Source: Vibrio sp. Of7-15
GTDB taxonomy: Bacteria > Pseudomonadota > Gammaproteobacteria > Enterobacterales > Vibrionaceae
Length of the DNA stretch: 64,000 nucleotides
Direction: 5' to 3'
NCBI RefSeq assembly: GCF_022347565.1
Contig: NZ_JAKRGH010000006.1
Span: forward strand, 1 to 64,000
Position numbers and translations under genes: made by a program. The notes beneath the pieces were generated by a model. That model was not told where the DNA came from. It made no database searches and saw only the letters and a list, made by a program, of their open reading frames with translations. Positions 44,501-53,738 of this stretch are shown piece after piece; positions within the stretch are counted from its first letter, which is position 1, and every line of letters begins with the position of its first letter.

Positions 44501-45931
44501 ATGTTTAAAAACCTATTTGCCAATTTACAGAAGGTCGGTAAAGCGCTAATGCTACCGGTATCTGTGTTGCCAGTTGCTGGTATTCTTTTAGGGGTTGGTG
44601 CTGCCAACTTTAGTTTCCTTCCAGAAGTGGTTTCGCACTTAATGGAGCAAGCGGGTGGTTCCGTATTCGGTCAAATGGCACTGCTATTTGCGGTAGGTAC
44701 TGCACTTGGTTTTACAAATAACGATGGTGTAGCAGGTCTTGCTGCGGTTGTTGGTTACGGCATTATGGTTGCGACACTAAAAGTGATGGCAACTGTGATG
44801 GGCGTTGATGGCATCGAAACAGGTGTACTCGGCGGTATTCTTGCTGGTGGTGTAGCTGGTTGGGCATTTAATCGTTTCTACCGTATTCAGTTACCAGAAT
44901 ACTTAGGCTTCTTTGCCGGTAAGCGTGCAGTGCCAATCGTAACTGGTTTTGCATCTATCGGTCTTGGTTTAATTCTATCTGTTGTTTGGCCTCCAATTGG
45001 TAGTGCAATTGCGACATTCTCTGATTGGGCTGCAAACCAAAACCCAGTAACTGCATTTGGTATTTATGGTGTCATTGAACGTTCTCTAATTCCTTTTGGC
45101 CTTCACCATATCTGGAACGTACCATTCTTCTACGAAGCAGGTAGCTGTGTAAACTCTGCGGGCGAGCAAGTAAACGGTATCATGACATGTTTCCTAACTG
45201 CGGATGATGCATCACGTGCAGCTGGTAACGGTTTTGGTCAGCTTGCTGGTGGTTACCTATTCAAAATGTTCGGTCTTCCTGCTGCCGCAATTGCAATTGC
45301 ACACTCAGCAAAACCTGAAAACCGTGCAAAAGTAATGGGTATCATGGCGTCAGCGGCGTTAACTTCATTCCTAACGGGTATTACAGAGCCAATTGAGTTT
45401 TCATTCTTATTCATTGCTCCGGTTCTTTACGCTATCCACGCTGTATTAGCTGGCGCGGCTTACATGCTAACAAATGCATTGGGTGTTGTTCACGGTCACA
45501 CGTTCTCAAACGGTTTCATTGACTTCATCGTTCAGTCTCCACGTGCTGAAAACATGCTTCTTCTTGTTGGTCTTGGTATTGCTTACGCTGTTATCTACTA
45601 CGTAGTGTTCCGTGCCGTAATTAAAGCTATGGATCTTAAGACTCCAGGTCGTGAAGAAGAAGATGATTCTAAATCGCAAGCGACAGGCTCTGAGCTAGCT
45701 GGCGAACTAGTAGCGGCATTTGGTGGTAAAGATAACATTAAAGGTCTTGATGCTTGTATTACTCGTCTACGTATCTCTGTAGCAAACGTAGAAGCGGTAA
45801 ATCAAGAGAAATTGAAACAACTTGGCGCTGCGGGTGTTGTTGTTGCTGGCTCTGGTGTTCAAGCGATTTTCGGTACTAAATCAGATAACTTGAAAACAGA
45901 CATGGATGAGTGGATTCGCAATCAAGGCTAA
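44501..45931 (+). CDS. ptsG: PTS glucose transporter EIICB
   Basis: Imports and phosphorylates glucose. 476 aa from ATG 44501 ([20 protein letters not shown]), preceded by CAGGAG; the longer frame to 44453 is untranslated leader. The EIIC domain has about 8-10 helices with [11 protein letters not shown] and [11 protein letters not shown]. The EIIB domain carries the phosphorylated Cys in [11 protein letters not shown]. No EIIA domain is fused, so it depends on a separate Crr. The leader CTCATTCAGGAGCAC resembles the SgrS-paired region of enteric ptsG. Confidence 0.95.
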   Translation: MFKNLFANLQKVGKALMLPVSVLPVAGILLGVGAANFSFLPEVVSHLMEQAGGSVFGQMALLFAVGTALGFTNNDGVAGLAAVVGYGIMVATLKVMATVMGVDGIETGVLGGILAGGVAGWAFNRFYRIQLPEYLGFFAGKRAVPIVTGFASIGLGLILSVVWPPIGSAIATFSDWAANQNPVTAFGIYGVIERSLIPFGLHHIWNVPFFYEAGSCVNSAGEQVNGIMTCFLTADDASRAAGNGFGQLAGGYLFKMFGLPAAAIAIAHSAKPENRAKVMGIMASAALTSFLTGITEPIEFSFLFIAPVLYAIHAVLAGAAYMLTNALGVVHGHTFSNGFIDFIVQSPRAENMLLLVGLGIAYAVIYYVVFRAVIKAMDLKTPGREEEDDSKSQATGSELAGELVAAFGGKDNIKGLDACITRLRISVANVEAVNQEKLKQLGAAGVVVAGSGVQAIFGTKSDNLKTDMDEWIRNQG

Positions 45932-45955
45932 TCATTCTTCCAAACAATAATAATC

Positions 45956-45981
45956 AAAAGGAGGCTTCGGTCTCCTTTTTT
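45956..45981 (+). terminator. Intrinsic terminator after ptsG
   Basis: AAAAGGAG pairs with CTCCTTTTTT across GCTTCGGT. Confidence 0.9.
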
Positions 45982-46015
45982 GTTTTGCCTGGTTTTTAAT
46001 TATCAGGTTAACTTT

Positions 46016-48220
46016 TTAGTAGATACTAACTGCATTTCTACCTTTCTTTTTAGATGCATACAGAGCTTCATCAGCATCGTTAAGGAGCTGATTAATTTCT
46101 GAGTCTTTAGAATATTGAGAAACCCCAAAACTGGCTGTTACGGTATTTGAATGATTAAATTCGTGGCTTTCGATGGTAACTCTTAATTTTTCCGCCACTA
46201 TTGCTGCTTGTTCTGCCGTGGTGTTAGTGCTGATAATCAGAAACTCTTCCCCTCCCCAGCGTCCGAGTAGGTCTGCCTTGCGTAGATTTTTTTTCAGTAA
46301 GGCTGCAATGGCAACCAAAACCTCATCTCCGATTAAATGACCGTGTTCATCATTGATTTCTTTAAAATGGTCTACATCACATAAAATGACACTAAATGGA
46401 GTTTCGTATCGACTGGCTTTTGATTCGCTTTTAACCAAAAAGTCATCCAGTAAGCGACGATTGTAGACTTGCGTCAGGCTGTCGGTTTCTGAGAGTTCTT
46501 GCAGTTTTCGGTTGTAATTTTTGAGCAACCACTGCCGATATAATAAAAAGCTGATGATACATAGCAGTACAGCAAAAAATGGAACAAGATAAGGGTGAGA
46601 AATGTGCTGTTTGTATTGAACAGAAACCCACTTATTTGCGAGTTGTTTTTGAGTGTTGATATCAATTCTGTCCAGAGATTTTTCAAAAATGGTATTCAAG
46701 ATAGGTTCATCTTTACGGGTTGCCATAGACAGTTGCCATGAGAGATCCAGTTTTCCGTTAATGATGAGATCCGGAAAGCTCCGTTGGATGGCGTAGCTGA
46801 TCACTTCGAGTGAGTCTATATAGCCAAAAATTTCCCCCTTTTTTATTTTAGATAAACCTGAGGTTATGGAGTCCACCTCAATAAAATGAATGTTTGGGTA
46901 TTCACTTTTTAAAATATCAAAGAGTGCATACCCTTCTACAATCCCTATTTTATGATTGCTTAGGGAAGATAAATCGGCAATAAAAGGCAAAGTGGGCAAC
47001 GTGGTAATGACGAGTGGACTTTTAAAGTACGGGCGTGTGAAGACTAAGTACTGCTCTCGATCGACTGTTTTGGCTGCCATAGGTAAAAAGTCACATTTCC
47101 CGTCTTTTATCATTTGCAAAGATTCAGCCCAGCTTTTTGTTGGAAGTAGCTCCATTGGGATCTCAATTTTTTTTGCTATTAGATTCAGTAAGTCGGCTGA
47201 AATCCCTAAATGTTGGTCATCGAGGCTGCTTTCCAGTGGCATCCAATCCGGCTCGGTACAAAAAGTAAGAAATTTTTTATGTGCTAAATACTTTTTTTCT
47301 TGGGAGGTCCATTGTATTGGCCACTCATAGTGCTTTTGATTTGAGAAAGAAAACCAGCGTTTTGTCAGGGCATTCAGTTCTTGCTCTGTGACTGATGCCA
47401 TGGCTTTATCTATGATCGTTTTGAGGATGGGTTTATCGCTACGAATACCAATATGTTGTGGTTGACTGGTGAAAATAGGGTTAGATTGTATTTTCCTGAT
47501 GTGTAAATTGGAATAAAAGTATTTGTTGGTATAAAAATTTAGAGCAGCAAAACTTTCAATGGCAGCATCAGCTCGGCCGTCTGTAACTTGATGGATGGAT
47601 TCTAAAGAGTTTGAGGTTAAAAGAAGGTTTATTTCTGGATAATGGCGTTTGAGTAGTTCTTCATGAAAAAAGCCTTTCACTACGGCAAGATTTTTTCCTT
47701 TCAAATTCTCTAATCTTGTATAGCGTTCATTGCCGACTTGAACCAATAGTGCATCGGTTTCATCAAACATACTGTATTTTGAAAATAAGGTGTATTTTTT
47801 CCGATCATCGGTGATCTTCATGTTGGTAATGAGATCGATCTGGTGATCTTTTAATAAAGTCAAATAGTCGCTCCATTTATGGCCAGTTACAAAGTCGACC
47901 TTTAAGCTGAGTTTAGTGGCGAGCAGGCGTATGTAATCATTTGAAAACCCCTTAACCTGACCGTATTCAATATAATTAAAAGGTGGCCACATTTCTTCAA
48001 CATGAACACGTAACGGAGGATGGTTACGTAGGTAGCTTTCTTGTTCAATACTGAGTTCGAGAGGTTGATGTGTAGTATTTGGTACATCAGCGTAGGTAGG
48101 TCGCACAGTAGAAAGAAGAGCGGATAATATGAAACAGACAAGTTGGCGCGAGAAGTTTCTGTTAACAGCGTGAATGCACATTGAGCTGCATATTTGGAAA
48201 AACGAAAAAAATAATACCAT
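46016..48220 (-). CDS. Diguanylate cyclase with two periplasmic solute-binding domains
   Basis: 734 aa. A signal-anchor (about 25-45) is followed by two tandem SBP_bac_3 domains (about 55-280 and 305-525), each starting LRVHVEEMWPPFNYIE- or LTFCTEPDWMPLES-like. A transmembrane helix lies at about 545-563, then a short linker and a GGDEF domain. The active site is GGEEF, and an RxxD inhibitory I-site (RKAD) lies five residues before it, so c-di-GMP synthesis with feedback control is expected. BvgS-like sensors bind amino acids or similar small molecules; the ligand here is unknown. Met14 is an alternative start. Confidence 0.88.
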   Translation of the reverse strand: MVLFFSFFQICSSMCIHAVNRNFSRQLVCFILSALLSTVRPTYADVPNTTHQPLELSIEQESYLRNHPPLRVHVEEMWPPFNYIEYGQVKGFSNDYIRLLATKLSLKVDFVTGHKWSDYLTLLKDHQIDLITNMKITDDRKKYTLFSKYSMFDETDALLVQVGNERYTRLENLKGKNLAVVKGFFHEELLKRHYPEINLLLTSNSLESIHQVTDGRADAAIESFAALNFYTNKYFYSNLHIRKIQSNPIFTSQPQHIGIRSDKPILKTIIDKAMASVTEQELNALTKRWFSFSNQKHYEWPIQWTSQEKKYLAHKKFLTFCTEPDWMPLESSLDDQHLGISADLLNLIAKKIEIPMELLPTKSWAESLQMIKDGKCDFLPMAAKTVDREQYLVFTRPYFKSPLVITTLPTLPFIADLSSLSNHKIGIVEGYALFDILKSEYPNIHFIEVDSITSGLSKIKKGEIFGYIDSLEVISYAIQRSFPDLIINGKLDLSWQLSMATRKDEPILNTIFEKSLDRIDINTQKQLANKWVSVQYKQHISHPYLVPFFAVLLCIISFLLYRQWLLKNYNRKLQELSETDSLTQVYNRRLLDDFLVKSESKASRYETPFSVILCDVDHFKEINDEHGHLIGDEVLVAIAALLKKNLRKADLLGRWGGEEFLIISTNTTAEQAAIVAEKLRVTIESHEFNHSNTVTASFGVSQYSKDSEINQLLNDADEALYASKKKGRNAVSIY

Positions 48221-48275
48221 ATGATATCCAGTCTCTCGTTTTTAAGCTGCCTAAGAATAGCTTTTAGTACAGATC

Positions 48276-48305
48276 AAAAAAGCGGATCTTTCAATCCGCT
48301 TTTTT
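48276..48305. terminator. Bidirectional intrinsic terminator
   Basis: AAAAAAGCGGAT pairs with ATCCGCTTTTTT over 6 nt, downstream of metS on the minus strand. Both flanking genes are leftward, so it separates metPS from the cyclase gene. Confidence 0.88.
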
Positions 48306-48321
48306 ATCAGTATCTTATTGC

Positions 48322-48417
48322 TTAGTTACTTTTCATGGCTTTATTGATACACCAGGCCGCACCGCCCCAAGTAATACCAAGGCCAAACAGCATCATAAAG
48401 ATTGCGCCTGCAGTCAT
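48322..48417 (-). CDS. metS: MetS-type small subunit of NSS transporter, 31 aa
   Basis: Reads MTAGAIFMMLFGLGITWGG then AAWCINKAMKSN: a single helix with a short basic end, the pattern of the methionine/alanine importer small subunit. Its ATG lies 1 bp after the TAG of the NSS gene, and its ribosome site AAGGAGG is inside the end of that gene. Small partner needed by the large transporter in MetPS systems. Confidence 0.9.
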   Translation of the reverse strand: MTAGAIFMMLFGLGITWGGAAWCINKAMKSN

Positions 48418-48418
48418 A

Positions 48419-49885
48419 CTAAGCCTCCTTGCTTGATTTGTTGATGACGATAGCTACTACTAGCATTACTGCAAGTAAGCCCCAACCCAGAGTTAGTAAA
48501 TCTGATGTTGCATAGCCACCATACCCATCAGTAATCGTATTCACGATGTTTGTACCTAGGATGATAGCCAGTAGCGCTGGGCTAATAAAACGTAAGCATA
48601 TTTCGAACCACTTACCAATGGTGAACTCAGAAATATTGTTTACGTGGCTACGAATATCTGACAGCTTCACTAACCAGCCCATAATCAATAGCTCAATGAT
48701 ACAGCTAGTTAGTAGGGCGATATTGTTGATAAAGTAATCAACTAGGTCAAGAAGTAATAGGCCGCCATTTGTTGCAAATGCTAGTGAGATCACAAGACCT
48801 GTACCACACACAACAGATGCCGCTTTCTTACGTGACCACTTTAGCTTGTCAATGAAGGCAGAAGTTACCGCTTCAATAATGGAGATATGAGAGCTTAAAC
48901 CAGCAACCACTAACGCAAGGAAGAACAGAGGGCCTAAAATATACGGTGCCGGAAGTAAGTTAATGGCCGCTGGAATAGTAACAAATGCCAAGCCTACACC
49001 TGCGCTAACAACATCTGTTAGTGGTTTGCCTTGCTCTTGAGCCATGTAACCTAATACAGAGAAAATAAGTACACCAGCAATGATTGAAAAACCACAGTTA
49101 ATCAAAACTGTCATGAAGGCATTATTGTTAATATCTGACTTTTCAGGCAAGTAGCTTGAGTAAGCCAGCATGATCGCAAAACCAACACTTAAGGTGAAGA
49201 AGATTTGCCCGTAGGCCGCAGACCATACTTTAGGATCCATGATTTTGCTAAAGTCTGGTTGGAATAAGTAATTTAAACCGTCTAAAGCACCAGGTAGGAA
49301 AACCATACGGCCGATCAGAGCAACAACCATGATAAATAGCAGTGGCATCATGATTTTACTTGCTCGCTCAATACCACCTTTTACACCACTAAAAATAGCG
49401 GCAAACGTAATACCCCAAGCAATCACCATTGGAATAGCAATGTGCCACTGAATACTACCTAACTGGCTCGGAGAGTTATCGCCAAGTTTCAGGTATTCGC
49501 TAAAGAAGTAGGCATTGGTGTCCTCGCCCCAACTTTGGGTAAAAGACATGCTAAAGTAAGAGATAGCCCAACCAATAACGGCCACATAGTACACGGCGAT
49601 GACCGCGGCAATCAGTACTTGAAACCAACCTAGCCATTCAAACTTTGCATTGATCTTTGCTAGTGTGCGTGGTGCAGAACCACGGTATTTGTGGCCTAAA
49701 CCGAACTCCATGATCATAAATGGAATACCAGCGGTTAACATGGCAAAAAGGTAAGGAATAAAAAATGCGCCACCGCCGTTTTCATACGCCATGTATGGGA
49801 AACGCCAAATATTACCTAAACCGATGGCGGAACCAACGGCTGCTAGTATAAATCCAGCACGGGATCCCCATTGTTCTCGTTTCAT
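48419..49885 (-). CDS. metP: Sodium-dependent NSS-family amino-acid transporter (MetP-like)
   Basis: 488 aa, about 11-12 helices, starting with the family signature WGSRAGFILAAVGSAIGLGN and WRFPYMAYENGGGAFF. Followed directly by the 31-aa metS, which identifies the MetPS type; import of methionine, alanine or related neutral amino acids is likely. AGGAG precedes the ATG. The promoter region contains an array of GTTCTATT boxes. Confidence 0.88.
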   Translation of the reverse strand: MKREQWGSRAGFILAAVGSAIGLGNIWRFPYMAYENGGGAFFIPYLFAMLTAGIPFMIMEFGLGHKYRGSAPRTLAKINAKFEWLGWFQVLIAAVIAVYYVAVIGWAISYFSMSFTQSWGEDTNAYFFSEYLKLGDNSPSQLGSIQWHIAIPMVIAWGITFAAIFSGVKGGIERASKIMMPLLFIMVVALIGRMVFLPGALDGLNYLFQPDFSKIMDPKVWSAAYGQIFFTLSVGFAIMLAYSSYLPEKSDINNNAFMTVLINCGFSIIAGVLIFSVLGYMAQEQGKPLTDVVSAGVGLAFVTIPAAINLLPAPYILGPLFFLALVVAGLSSHISIIEAVTSAFIDKLKWSRKKAASVVCGTGLVISLAFATNGGLLLLDLVDYFINNIALLTSCIIELLIMGWLVKLSDIRSHVNNISEFTIGKWFEICLRFISPALLAIILGTNIVNTITDGYGGYATSDLLTLGWGLLAVMLVVAIVINKSSKEA

Positions 49886-50252
49886 AAATAACTCCTGTAC
49901 TACTACATATCCCTAAGAAATGAACTCAAGGTAGTTTATTGTTCTATTTATTTTGATGTGTGTTTGCATAAGCTAAAACATATAGCTGTGCATAAAGTGC
50001 AGAGTAACCACTCTAAGAGGTTAAGGCAATAGAACACTTGTGTTGCAAAAAGGTTCTAATATGGTGAAAAGTTCTATTTGGGTATTCTTAGTGAGTTGGT
50101 TTGGAATGGATTACTTTATAGTCTGGTGTAATGTATTACTTTTCTTATTATTGATAGCGTAAAAAACTTTCTTATAAAAGGTTTATATTGACCATAAAAT
50201 AAACGAGAAACATAACTTTATGGTTGGCAGCTCATAAAATGACAGTTGAGCC
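49886..50252. promoter_or_regulatory. Promoter region of metPS with four GTTCTATT boxes
   Basis: GTTCTATT occurs at 49941-49948 and 50071-50078, the variant GTTCTAAT at 50053-50060, and the reverse complement AATAGAAC at 50028-50035. All lie within 200 bp upstream of the leftward transporter gene. The clustering suggests a specific regulator binding site. No gene is seen in this 367-bp stretch. Confidence 0.5.
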
Positions 50253-50834
50253 TCAGAATGTGAGAGTTAGAGCGATTTGAGTTTGAATTTGATGCAACCA
50301 TTTACCCGAAAATTTTAAGTTACATTCAGAACTGCTAGAAGGGGCAGTGCATTGTCCATAAGCTTGGGTTTCTATGGCGCTTGATAGCCAACGCCCTTCA
50401 GCACTGACCTTGATGTTTGAAGAGAAGCTGTAGGCCAGACCAGTGAATAGGCTTCCAGAGAAAAAATAATCCTTATTACTCCATTGGGTTTGAATGTAAC
50501 TGGCACCTAGGCTTGCGCCGACAAAGCTACTTATTAAAGGCTTTAACTCGTAATCTAGGGCACTTTGGAGATGAAAGTAATCTATTTGGCTGTCTAAATC
50601 ATAATGTTCTAATTTGGATGACTGATGGCTATAAAACAGCCCGATTCGGCCCTCATCAATATCCGTCTCTAGCCGCACAGAAAAACTAGGGGCTCCATTA
50701 ATCGTGTGCTGCTCTTGCTCGTTTTCTGTTACTTCTCCACCCGTAGAAAAACCATAGCTTAATGTAAAGTGTTGCTCGGCATAAGCTGTGGGCAAAACGG
50801 CAAAAAATAAAAGTAAAAGAGCAAGAAAGTGCAT
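50253..50834 (-). CDS. Outer-membrane beta-barrel-like protein, 193 aa
   Basis: Signal peptide (hydrophobic core LALLLLFFAVLP, cleavage likely after AYA near residue 19). The mature part alternates hydrophobic and polar residues in about eight strands and ends in LTLTF, the C-terminal Phe recognised by the BAM complex. Two cysteines (QCTAPSSSSEC) probably form a loop disulfide. Size fits OmpX/OmpW-type eight-strand barrels, but no exact family is named. Monocistronic. Confidence 0.65.
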   Translation of the reverse strand: MHFLALLLLFFAVLPTAYAEQHFTLSYGFSTGGEVTENEQEQHTINGAPSFSVRLETDIDEGRIGLFYSHQSSKLEHYDLDSQIDYFHLQSALDYELKPLISSFVGASLGASYIQTQWSNKDYFFSGSLFTGLAYSFSSNIKVSAEGRWLSSAIETQAYGQCTAPSSSSECNLKFSGKWLHQIQTQIALTLTF

Positions 50835-50970
50835 AATTTGAACACCGTTTAGAAAGTAGAAAGATATATTGTGATGTTAATTGAATAATGGCGCATTTAA
50901 ATTGCACTGTCTTGGAAGATGTTTCAAAATATTTGTTATTGAAATGTAATTTTTGTTTTGGAGGTTGGTT

Positions 50971-51060
50971 ATGGAGTTTGAACTTAAATTTGCGTTGGTA
51001 ACAACTGTTATTGCTATCTCTGGGATCATTACTTTTGGCTTGGTTGCAATCACTAGTTAA
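50971..51060 (+). CDS. ynhF: YnhF-family small membrane protein, 29 aa
   Basis: MEFELKFALVTTVIAISGII then TFGLVAITS; E. coli YnhF has the same length and the same DLKF.LVTT..-type start. One membrane helix. A very strong ribosome site GGAGG lies 6 nt before the ATG. Function of the family is unknown. Confidence 0.82.
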   Translation: MEFELKFALVTTVIAISGIITFGLVAITS

Positions 51061-51148
51061 TTTTCTCTTTCTGTCATACAGTTAAAAGAACATATCAATA
51101 TATTAGGTGATATTAAGGTTTATTCTTTTAGCCGCATGAGAGGTCTGT

Positions 51149-52309
51149 GTGGAGATAAATCCTAGGAGTGATAACACTAATTCTGCTGTTAAATCATCAA
51201 TCTTGAGTGGTTATACACAAGGAACATTGGCTATTGTTGCCCAAGGCGGTGGTCAAAAAGGTATTTTTACGGCCGGGGTTTTTGATGCTTTTTTATCTGC
51301 TGCTTTTGATCCTTTCTCTCTCTATATTGGTACTTCAGCTGGAGCATTAAACCTAAGTACTTATCTGAGCCGACAGCCAGGTTTAGGTAAAGCATTTGTT
51401 TCTCGGGTAACGACACAAGATCAATTTTTTAACTTGTTTCGTTATATCCGACGCTCTCAATCCATGAATTTAGATTGGGCGCTTAGCACCGTCACTTCCC
51501 CCCCATTTCAACTGGACTTGCAAAATGCCAGAGGCGTTCTTAGGCACAGAACCGCCTTGGCGAGCGTAACTTGTGGTTCCACACTGCAAGATGCTTATTT
51601 TCCTATGTTTCAAGATAATTGGAGTGAGGTGCTAAAAGCGACCTGTGCGATTCCTATGCTTTATCCTAAATCAGTAGCAATTGATGATAACTATTGGTTA
51701 GATGGCGGTGTTTCTGCGGCAATTCCAGTACAAGAAGCGTGGCGTCGAGGCTCTCGGGTTATTGTTGTGGTTCGAACAGAGCCAATCAGAAAAGAAGAGG
51801 TAGAACCGCAGGCATCAAGCCAGTTTCTAGATAAGTTACCTGAGTATTTAACGAAGATAAATCAGTTAGATAAGCTTGAGAGTATCAAAGCCTTCCATTC
51901 CGATCTGACGAGTCAGTTTGAGCAGCTGAAATCATCAATGCATCAATTTGCCCAAGAAAAATTTGTTCAGCTTGTATCACAGCACGTAGATAAAAAAGGG
52001 GAGCATATTCTCAATGGTGGGCGGTGGTTATTCGGCGGTGATGATATTTACCGCTTAGCGGCCTTAACAGGGGGGCGATTTGACTCTCGGTTGGTGGATA
52101 TGTTGCTTGTCCATTATCAAACCTATGAGCTAACCGAGCGCTTTTTAACCATGCCGCCAGATGATTGCTGTATTATACAAATTGCGCCTCAGAAACCGCT
52201 GCAATCGTTGCCCTTATTGAGTAAACAAGAAGCTCTAGAAGTGGATTATCAGGCAGGAGTTGAAGCGGGTTATCAATTTATACGGCAATATAGTCACTAT
52301 TTTCAATAA
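51149..52309 (+). CDS. Patatin-like phospholipase (YjjU-like)
   Basis: 386 aa. The oxyanion motif GGGQKG is near residue 34, the nucleophile Ser is in GTSAG (about 64), and the catalytic Asp is in DGG (about 190), so the Ser-Asp dyad is complete. The C-terminal 150 residues are helical and charged, as in the YjjU group. GTG start with GAGAGG in front. The acetyltransferase gene follows after 21 bp, probably in the same transcript. No signal peptide: a cytoplasmic lipid esterase is expected. Confidence 0.85.
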   Translation: MEINPRSDNTNSAVKSSILSGYTQGTLAIVAQGGGQKGIFTAGVFDAFLSAAFDPFSLYIGTSAGALNLSTYLSRQPGLGKAFVSRVTTQDQFFNLFRYIRRSQSMNLDWALSTVTSPPFQLDLQNARGVLRHRTALASVTCGSTLQDAYFPMFQDNWSEVLKATCAIPMLYPKSVAIDDNYWLDGGVSAAIPVQEAWRRGSRVIVVVRTEPIRKEEVEPQASSQFLDKLPEYLTKINQLDKLESIKAFHSDLTSQFEQLKSSMHQFAQEKFVQLVSQHVDKKGEHILNGGRWLFGGDDIYRLAALTGGRFDSRLVDMLLVHYQTYELTERFLTMPPDDCCIIQIAPQKPLQSLPLLSKQEALEVDYQAGVEAGYQFIRQYSHYFQ

Positions 52310-52330
52310 CTACATAGGATAGAACCGAAC

Positions 52331-52888
52331 ATGACTGAGTTTGAAAAAATGCGTCAGGGATTACCATACAGTCCAGACGATGAAGAGCTGAGTTTATTTC
52401 GGATGGCGGCGCGGCGATTATGCATCGAACGTAACCAATTAGATCCTGAACTTCATGAAAAAGCGGATATTATTCACACCAAACTTTTCGCTCGTAAAGG
52501 CAACAATGTCGTGATAGATAGCGCTTTTTTTTGTGATTATGGCATGAACTTAGAGCTGGGTGACAATGTATTTATTGGTTTACGGTGCACCATTAAAGAC
52601 AGCGGTCACATTACAATAGGAAATAACGTGATGATAGGTAATGCCGTCACGATCAGCTCTGTTTCGCAGCCGTTACTGCCTAATGAGCGCATTGCTGGAG
52701 AAAGTGAGTTATCTGAGCCGATTATTATTGGTAACCATGTGCGAGTTGGTGATGGGTGTTTGATTTTATCTGGAGTAGCGATTGGTGAAGGGGCCGTGAT
52801 TTTACCGGGCTCTGTCGTGAGTCAAGACGTTGAACCGTTTTCAATGGTGTCTGGAAATCCTGCAACGGAGTTACGAAGACTAAGGTAG
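52331..52888 (+). CDS. Sugar O-acetyltransferase (Maa/LacA/NodL type)
   Basis: 185 aa. N-terminal Maa domain (FEKMRQGLPYSPDDEEL), then left-handed beta-helix hexapeptide repeats such as ITIGNNVMIGNAV and VRVGDGCLILSGVAIGEGA. It ends GNPATELRRLR, the usual CoA-site tail. Acetyl-CoA-dependent acetylation of a sugar hydroxyl is expected; the acceptor is unknown. The usual catalytic His of HP/QP loop is not obvious (SVSQPLLPNER), so activity may be altered. Confidence 0.85.
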   Translation: MTEFEKMRQGLPYSPDDEELSLFRMAARRLCIERNQLDPELHEKADIIHTKLFARKGNNVVIDSAFFCDYGMNLELGDNVFIGLRCTIKDSGHITIGNNVMIGNAVTISSVSQPLLPNERIAGESELSEPIIIGNHVRVGDGCLILSGVAIGEGAVILPGSVVSQDVEPFSMVSGNPATELRRLR

Positions 52889-52964
52889 TGGTTTGGATTG
52901 GTAGTGAAGGGGAAGATTTACTTCCCCTTCATTTAACTGGATAAAATCAAGTTAATGCATGAGA

Positions 52965-53738
52965 TTAAGCGGCTTGGCGTATTGGAGTTAAGTATTGTTG
53001 CCAAGCTTGTTGATATAAATGTTGAGATTGAATTTGTAGATTATTAATTTGTGCCGCTTCAAAATCGCTCACGATGCGTTGTTCTGATGCAGCTTTACGT
53101 TCAATACCTTGTACAATTTCATAAATATCGTGCTCAGGGCCACTTTTTACTTTCGCAATTTCACGTAAATGGAGCTGAACTTCGGCGATAATGTTTGTTT
53201 TAGGTAATTTAACTAGCATGTTGATATCACGGTAGCCTGAATTCGCAGGAGTCTTAAATCTGTTCTTAACTTTAACAATGGTGGACTCACGTTGTAGAAC
53301 TTCATAGGCCATCATTAATTGGCTTACATCATCAGCAATAATGGTAGCACGTGCGATATCGGTAATTTTACTTGCATCACCATTCAGCTCCGTGGTGACT
53401 TTTTCTAGGGCTCTCTGTTCTGATTTAATGCCAGCAAAGCATGTGCTTGTATTGGAAAGTAAGACTGTTTCTTTACATAAGTTTTCTAATTCGAATTGCG
53501 CCTGATGAGACTTAGAGTACAGGATGTCGAAATCTTGGTAAGGTTGAACAGGTTGGGAATTGAAATTTTCGATTGCGTAAAGACCGCTTAAACTATGACG
53601 GAAGGTTTTGCGGTTTTCTTCACTCTGAGCAGTATCTCGAACTTCTGCGTCTTTTAATTGAGTGATTGGGGCTGCTTGGACAGGGGCACGACCAAAAACT
53701 AACACCATTAACACAGCAGCACGTAGCAGTTTATTCAT
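52965..53738 (-). CDS. Exported RelA/SpoT-synthetase-like protein
   Basis: 257 aa with a clear Sec signal peptide (cleavage after VQA near residue 22) and no other membrane segment. The mature part shows RelA/SpoT synthetase-like motifs in order: GIKSEQRALEKV (about 103), ITDIARATII, VKNRFKTPANSGYRDINMLV (GYxSIH-like) and AEVQLHLREI (the E-x-Q-x-R/H-T-like motif). This resembles a (p)ppGpp synthetase fold, but outside the cytoplasm no nucleotide supply is evident, so it may be a secreted toxin or a repurposed fold. Two cysteines could form a disulfide. Monocistronic. Confidence 0.65.
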   Translation of the reverse strand: MNKLLRAAVLMVLVFGRAPVQAAPITQLKDAEVRDTAQSEENRKTFRHSLSGLYAIENFNSQPVQPYQDFDILYSKSHQAQFELENLCKETVLLSNTSTCFAGIKSEQRALEKVTTELNGDASKITDIARATIIADDVSQLMMAYEVLQRESTIVKVKNRFKTPANSGYRDINMLVKLPKTNIIAEVQLHLREIAKVKSGPEHDIYEIVQGIERKAASEQRIVSDFEAAQINNLQIQSQHLYQQAWQQYLTPIRQAA

